Shown here in pieces: positions 58,651 through 64,000 of a stretch of 64,000 bases of DNA; position 1 is the first letter of the stretch; each line of letters opens with the position of its first letter. Source of the stretch: Talpa occidentalis (lineage: Eukaryota; Chordata; Mammalia; Eulipotyphla; Talpidae); contig NW_023604861.1 in the NCBI RefSeq assembly GCF_014898055.3, forward strand, positions 84,044,399 to 84,108,398, read 5' to 3'. The notes below the pieces were generated by a model. That model had not been told where the DNA came from. It made no database searches and worked only from the letters and a program-made list of their open reading frames with translations. A program made the translations under genes and the position numbers.

Positions 58651-59384
58651 CTTTAAAAAAAAGGCATAAAGATCACACCAGATTTACTTCTAACAAATAG
58701 AAACAGAATTACAAACCCAGAAGCAAATGTATTTGGAAAATAGATAGATCTGGGGCATAAGCCACAGAGTCATCCAATTGTGTTAATATTGTCCTCATGT
58801 CAGATGAATTTTGGTTTTAGGAAAACCAAACATTTTGCTTCTTTATTCATTCAAAAATATTTTAACGCTTACTGATATTTATCATAGGGGGTCTCATGAA
58901 ATGAAAGGCCTGAATTAAAACTCCTTTGTGCCTTTTTAGCCAAATTGAGTTCAAAAAACTCAATTTTGAATGAACCCAACCATCCAATTATTACATAACT
59001 ATACCAAGAAGCTAAACTGCTGAAGAAATATTACATAGCTGTGCTGTAGATTCAGTTTTGTTATGGAACTAAAAATCTAAACTGGGTACTCAATAACACT
59101 ACATAATACTACCAAAACTATCCCCCTCCACTGCCACTCCAAAAATCTTTTCTTAGTCTCTAAAATAACTATGTGTAAGAACCTTACTTTTGCCTCTCCT
59201 CAACTGTTTACTCTAACATGACTATATACTTCTCAAGAGAAAAAAGAAAACTGGCCTACCTTTCCTCCTCTCCCACTAAGATCAATCAAGCTACTTAATC
59301 TGTATCACCTACTCTGTCCACTTTCCTATAACAATGCAGAAAGCATTTCAAGCTCTTATCTATAGTCAATCTTCCTTGTGACCT

Positions 59385-60745
59385 CCACAATGGAAATATA
59401 CAAAGAATCCAAGTGGGAGAAGAAAGAGAAATATGAGGAAAGGCAATATAAGAAAATGGGTATTCCAGAAGGGGAAGAGAGAGAGAACATAAAACTTATT
59501 CAAAGAAATAGTGAAGGTAAACTTCCCAAACCTGGAGAATGAGAAAAATAAAAGAAGCCATGAGTATACATTGCAGGAAAAGGAAGTCTCCTTAAATAAA
59601 TGGTGTTGGAGAAACTGGACAGGCATATGTAAAAACATTTTCTAGAAACAAACCACTATCTCACACCATACACAAAAATTAACTCAAAATGGATTAAAAA
59701 AAAAAACTTGTAAGAAAACATAGGGAAAACATTCTATAACATAGGCTTCAGTAATGTCTTTGTGGATTTGTCTCCAAAAGCAAGAGAAATAAAAGAGAAT
59801 ATGAACAATTGCTTATATCAAACTAAAAATCTCTGCACAATGAAAGAAAGTGAAAGAAAATGACATCTACTAAATGGGAAAAAATGTTTGCTTATCATTT
59901 ATCTAACAAGGGATTGATTGCCAAGGTCTCAAAGTTATACAACTAATAAATAACCCAACCAAAAAATAGGCAGAAGAGCTAAATAGGCACTTCTCAAAGA
60001 ACACATACAGGCACATGAAAAATGTTCATTATTACTTATCATCAGGAAAAGGCATCAAAACCACAGTGAGATACCACTCCACAACTCTGAGAATGGCCCA
60101 CATTGAAAAGAACAGAAGAAACAAGTGTTGACAAGGATTTGGAGAAAAAGGAATCCTCTTCCATTATTGGTCCAGCCCCTATGGAAAACAGTATGGATAT
60201 TCCCAAAAACATTAAAAATAGACCTACTGTATGATACAGCAATTCCATTCTTAAGTATTTACTTGAAGAATCCAAAAACAGTAATTCAAAGAGAAGTATA
60301 CACTCCTATGTTCAAAACAACATAAGTATCCACTATGAGTGGATTAGAAAGATGTGGTATAAATACATAATGGAGTACCACTTAGCTAGAAAAAAAACAG
60401 AGAAACTTTTGTCATTTATAACAACATGGATAGAACTGGAGGGGATTATGCTATGCAAAACAAGTCAGAAGGAGAAAGACAAACAGCAGATGTTGTCATT
60501 TATATTTAGAATATAGAGAAACAAAATAAAGGACCAGATACAACCAAACCAATAACAAACCCCAGAAATCTGACTGTAGAATTGAGGTTACCAGAGGGGG
60601 ATGGAGAAGAGAAGAGCAGAGTAGGGAGGAGTGGAGGACTATGGATACCTTGATGGAGGGTGTGGTGTGTAACATACTTAAAGGGTGTGATCCTATACCT
60701 CTAAATCATATGCAGAGTTATAAATTAATGTTGCCTTAACAAAAG
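59385..60745 (+). mobile_element. L1-I: old L1 with ORF1 joined to the ORF2 C-terminus
   Basis: An ORF1-like start (GGGTATTCCAGAAGGGGAAG, matching GIPEGE) at about 59458 runs to about 59585. It then changes abruptly to ORF2 C-terminal sequence (AAATAAATGGTGTTGGAGAA) and continues to a G-rich 3' UTR near 60600 and an end near 60745. The missing part is about 3.5 kb by comparison with L1-B. Decayed. Confidence 0.75.
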
Positions 60746-61021
60746 AGAAAATAGGAAACAATCAATTACAAATCTTCTTAAGTATCAGCCTCACTCTAAA
60801 TTTCTACAATGTACTTCCTCCCTCAAGTTCATTAAGTAATAGCATAAAGATTACATGCTTTTATAATAATGTAAACAGGTAGTTCAAAAACAGAATGAAT
60901 TCTCCACATCCTGATCACTAGTCCCCAACTGTTTCTCCTATCTGAGGGTTATTATCATTACAATAATCTATTTAATAATGATGATGGTGAATTACACAGA
61001 AGATTTAAAATGGTTCCCCTG

Positions 61022-61419
61022 TCGCTACATGCAAAAGAATGAAGCTTGACCACTACCTCACACCATACACAAAAATCAACTCAAAATGGATTAAAGAACT
61101 AGACATAAGACCTGAAACCAGGGCCTCCCCGGTGGCGCAGCGGTTGAGCGCTGGGTTGCGAAGCTGCCCGCAGCCTCCGCGGAGCCGGTTCGATCCCCGG
61201 CTGCTCCCAGGCCACCGGAGGAGGGTTCCACATGGCGCGCAGACCTCTCCTGCCGCCCGCTGCTCCCCTCAGCAGTGTACTTCGGTCCTTCTGCCTGCTC
61301 TGCTCCCTGCTCTGGATCTGGTGAATTCTCTCACCCTCCCGCGCTTCTGACTGTACCCAGTGCATGTATAAACAAACAAACAAAATAAATAAATAAATTA
61401 AATAAATAAAGCATGCCTC

Positions 61420-61457
<38 letters not shown>

Positions 61458-62574
61458 CCTGAAACCATAAAATACATAGAAGGAAATATAGGCGAAACAC
61501 TACGTGATATGCACATCAAAGACATCTTTACAGACACATCACCCAAAGCAGTGTTAGTGAAGGCAAAGATAAATAGCTGGGACTACATCAAATTAAAGAG
61601 CTTCTGCACAGCAAAAGAGACAATAACAAAAACAAAGAGAAACCCCACCGACTGGGAGAACATTTTTGCACCCAACACTAATGATAAAGGACTGATCACA
61701 AAAATCTGCAAAGAGCTGATGAGACTCAACAACAACAAAGAAGATAATCCTGTCAAAAATGGGCAGAAGAGCTGAAAAGAAACTTCTCTGAAGAGGAAAT
61801 GAAAATGGCCAACAGGCATATGAAAAAATGTTCAACATCACTTGTCATCAGGGAAATGCAAATCAAAACGACAATGAGATACCATCTTACACCAGTGAGA
61901 ATGGCACATATTAAAAAAACTAGCAACAACAAATGTTGGCGAGGATGTGGAGAAAAAGGAACTCTCCTGCACTGCTGGTGGGAGTGCAAACTGGTCCAAC
62001 CACTATGGAGAGCTGTGTGGAGATTTCTGGACCTATTAAACATAGAGCTTCCATATGATCCAGCAATTCCACTCCTAGGTATTTGCCCAAAGGACACAGA
62101 AACATCAATTCCAAAGAGCACCTGCACCCCTATGTTTATAGCAGCACTATTTACAATAGCTAAGCTTTGGAAACAACCCAAATGCCCAAAAATAGATGAC
62201 TGGATCAAGAAGATGTGGTCCATATACACCATGGAATATTACTCAGCATTCAAAAAAGATAAACACATGCAATTTGCAGCAACATGGATGGCGCTGGAAG
62301 GGATCATGCTCAGCGAAATAAGCCAGAAAGAAAAAGAAAAATACCAGATGGTCTCACTCATAGCAGGAATCTAGAAAACTTAAATAAGGGACCAGGAAAA
62401 TGAATAACTATAAGAAAGTGAAAATCAAAATCAACAAAAAACCATGAACCAGAGACACTCTATGAGGGGTGGGGTGCGGGGAGGGGAGGGATTGGGGTCA
62501 AAATAAGGGGGTTGCAATTGTATGGGGAATATAAAAATAAAATTTATTAAAAATAAATAAATAAATAAATAAAT
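61022..62574 (+). mobile_element. L1-H: young 5'-truncated LINE-1
   Basis: The duplication AAAATGGTTCCCCTG lies at 61007-61021 and from 62575. The site GATTTAAAATGG fits TT/AAAA. It begins in ORF2 ([20 protein letters not shown]), has a one-base loss at about 61760 (CAAAAATGGGC against CAAAAAATGGGC), and keeps the C-terminal frame from about 61799 to the TAG at 62372-62374. G-rich 3' UTR and AATAAA follow. SINE copy 20 sits at 61121-61453. Confidence 0.96.
61121..61453 (+). mobile_element. tRNA-derived SINE, copy 20 (young, inside L1-H)
   Basis: It begins GGGCCTCCCCGGTGGCGCAG and ends with AAACAAACAAACAAAATAAA, GCATGCCTCTAT and a long poly-A. The perfect duplication is AAGACCTGAAACCA at 61107-61120 and 61454-61467. 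It interrupts the ORF2 segment of a young L1, so it is one of the most recent insertions here. Confidence 0.97.
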
Positions 62575-62589
62575 AAAATGGTTCCCCTG

Positions 62590-64000
62590 GGTATCTTGAG
62601 AATTTAAACAGAATAAAATGTAAACGCCACATATTTAAAATAGGGATTTCTGGACAGGGAGCTCAAAAGAATTAAAAACAGGGATTTTGGACAGGAATTT
62701 GTGTCCCATGAATATGCATCAGGAAATCCACAATTCCTGGATTTTATGTGGACATATAAATATGTGTACAAGCAGAAGCATGTATTTTTAAGGGGAACTG
62801 ATCCATAGTTTCCATCTGGTTATCACAGAGGTTAAATACCACTGATTTTAAGTTTTGTTTTAAATCACTGACCATAGGAATAAAGCAATTACAGTTCACT
62901 ACCTACCTATTCAAATTGAATAAGCATTTCAATGACATCTCCGCCTTACTGTAACCAACATATCCAAGATATAATATAACCAAGATATAAAATGCTAAAA
63001 AGAAAACCTACTCTTAAATTCTGGAAAGGTCATATGACTACTGAAGTTAATCTAATATTTGTAGTCAATATTATCCTGGAACAAAGAATGGCTTTCCCCT
63101 ACCTAGCCTGCTGTATAAGCATCTAAAACTAGGGAAAGACTGCCATCTAGTGATGGTTTATTTCTAACATTTCCTGAAACTTAAATTTGATGTGTGCAAC
63201 TAGAGGGAATTCTTGTAAGTCTAAAAACTGAATTCTATACTTGTTGGCCAAAGATTCATAACTACTTATTAAAAGATATTTTATTTAAAATACTTTACTG
63301 TCCAAATCTAATAGAAATCAGGATCTTGAGAAAAAGGCATACGCTTTTAACATGTTCCGGTGCCCTTGACACAAGTAATGCTATCTATGAAATAAATTGC
63401 ATCTCTAGTTTAATTACTTGTTATAACCCTTGAAAGCTGACCACAGATATGAGGCATATGGAGGAGAAGAGAGAAAGAGACCCACAATGTGGGGAGAAAT
63501 CACAATAGACCATGGTGGAAAATTATGGATGCTTCCATGGTGGCGGGAGAGCTGCGGTGACTACAACCGGTGGGGAAATCCTATATTTTCAAACATTAAG
63601 CAAGATAGTAAAACGATGGCACTTCAATTTTTTTAATTTATTTTTAATTATTTGTGACAATCCAAAGAATAGTGTAGTACCAAGTAAAAGGTAAACAAGA
63701 AAAAATCTTGGAAATTAATAACATTTTATAGCCTAAAATTTGACTTAATTACATAAATGCTACCTGCTGGCGTCTGATAATTAAAACAGCATCAAATGAA
63801 CCACAGATTTTTTGCAAAAAGTAAAATGTTTTATCTTAGTGTCCACTTCTGATGCAAATTTCTAAACACCACACCTAAACACCCCACCTAGATGTGCATA
63901 TTAAGACAGATTTTAACTTATAAAATGTCACTGGAAGAATTCTATTAAATAATATTTATTACTCCCCTGTACTGAACCAATACATCAGCTCAAATCTTTC
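62590..64000. other. Intron sequence at window end
   Basis: Apart from a possible L1 3' fragment at 63430-63600, nothing is recognised. The expected first exon of the host gene is not seen here. Confidence 0.5.
63430..63600 (+). mobile_element. Possible L1 3' UTR fragment
   Basis: AAGCTGACCACAGATATGAG, then GGATGCTTCCATGGTGGCGG resembles the 3' UTR of L1-E (CTGACCATAGATTTGAAGCA). Short and diverged. Confidence 0.4.

Noticed and set aside
10711..61467. CRISPR-like spaced repeats
   Set aside because: Recurring short identical blocks are SINE target-site duplications and L1 words; spacing is irregular and the host is a mammal.

Overview
The window looks like a stretch of a placental mammal nuclear genome: AT-rich, intron-dominated and packed with retrotransposons. 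The only host gene I can support lies on the minus strand. Five short coding exons (58485-58650, 52957-53004, 51266-51356, 51111-51156, 25541-25745) have GT/AG borders and matching phases. They spell a continuous piece of the N-terminal half of an exocyst SEC15 subunit, best matched from memory to EXOC6B. The first exon would lie beyond position 64000 and the rest of the gene below position 1, so nearly everything here is intron of one very large gene.

The dominant content is LINE-1. L1-A (1-6093, plus) is a near full-length copy with a decayed reading frame whose 5' tip is cut by the window edge. L1-B (32982-39493, plus) is a complete, young copy with a target-site duplication, a 5' UTR holding a YY1-like start motif, an intact ORF1 (341 aa from the preferred start) and an ORF2 broken only by two one-base losses next to A-runs. 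Truncated young relatives sit at 11619-13175 (minus), 46492-47025 and 61022-62574. Older L1s make up 6094-7994, 8045-15830 (minus), 26746-27746 (minus), 40036-43313, most of 43330-49428 and 59385-60745.

Twenty copies of one tRNA-derived SINE of about 260-330 bp are scattered through the window, most with clear target-site duplications. It carries A and B boxes and a tail with AATAAA followed by TCTTT (the T+ class of mammalian SINE). It does not match my memory of carnivore Can, horse Ere, vesper-bat Ves, whale CHR or rodent B2. A yinpterochiropteran bat (horseshoe-bat group, Rhin-1-like) is my best guess for the host, but it is only a guess. Seventeen of the twenty SINEs and most L1s lie in plus orientation, antisense to the host gene.

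Layout: 1-7994 two L1s nose to tail; 8045-15830 an old antisense L1 with one young L1 and three SINEs inside; 15830-25500 mostly unique intron with SINEs, an MLT1-like LTR and microsatellites; 25541-25745 exon; 25746-32967 intron; 32982-39493 L1-B; 39500-49750 nested L1s and SINEs; 51111-53004 three exons; 53005-58484 intron; 58485-58650 exon; 58651-64000 intron with two L1 segments. I found no undescribed gene system. The most useful signals concern L1 biology: the nearly intact copy, repeated 5' UTR modules, double 3' ends, a likely 3' transduction, and a SINE subgroup with a private tail.
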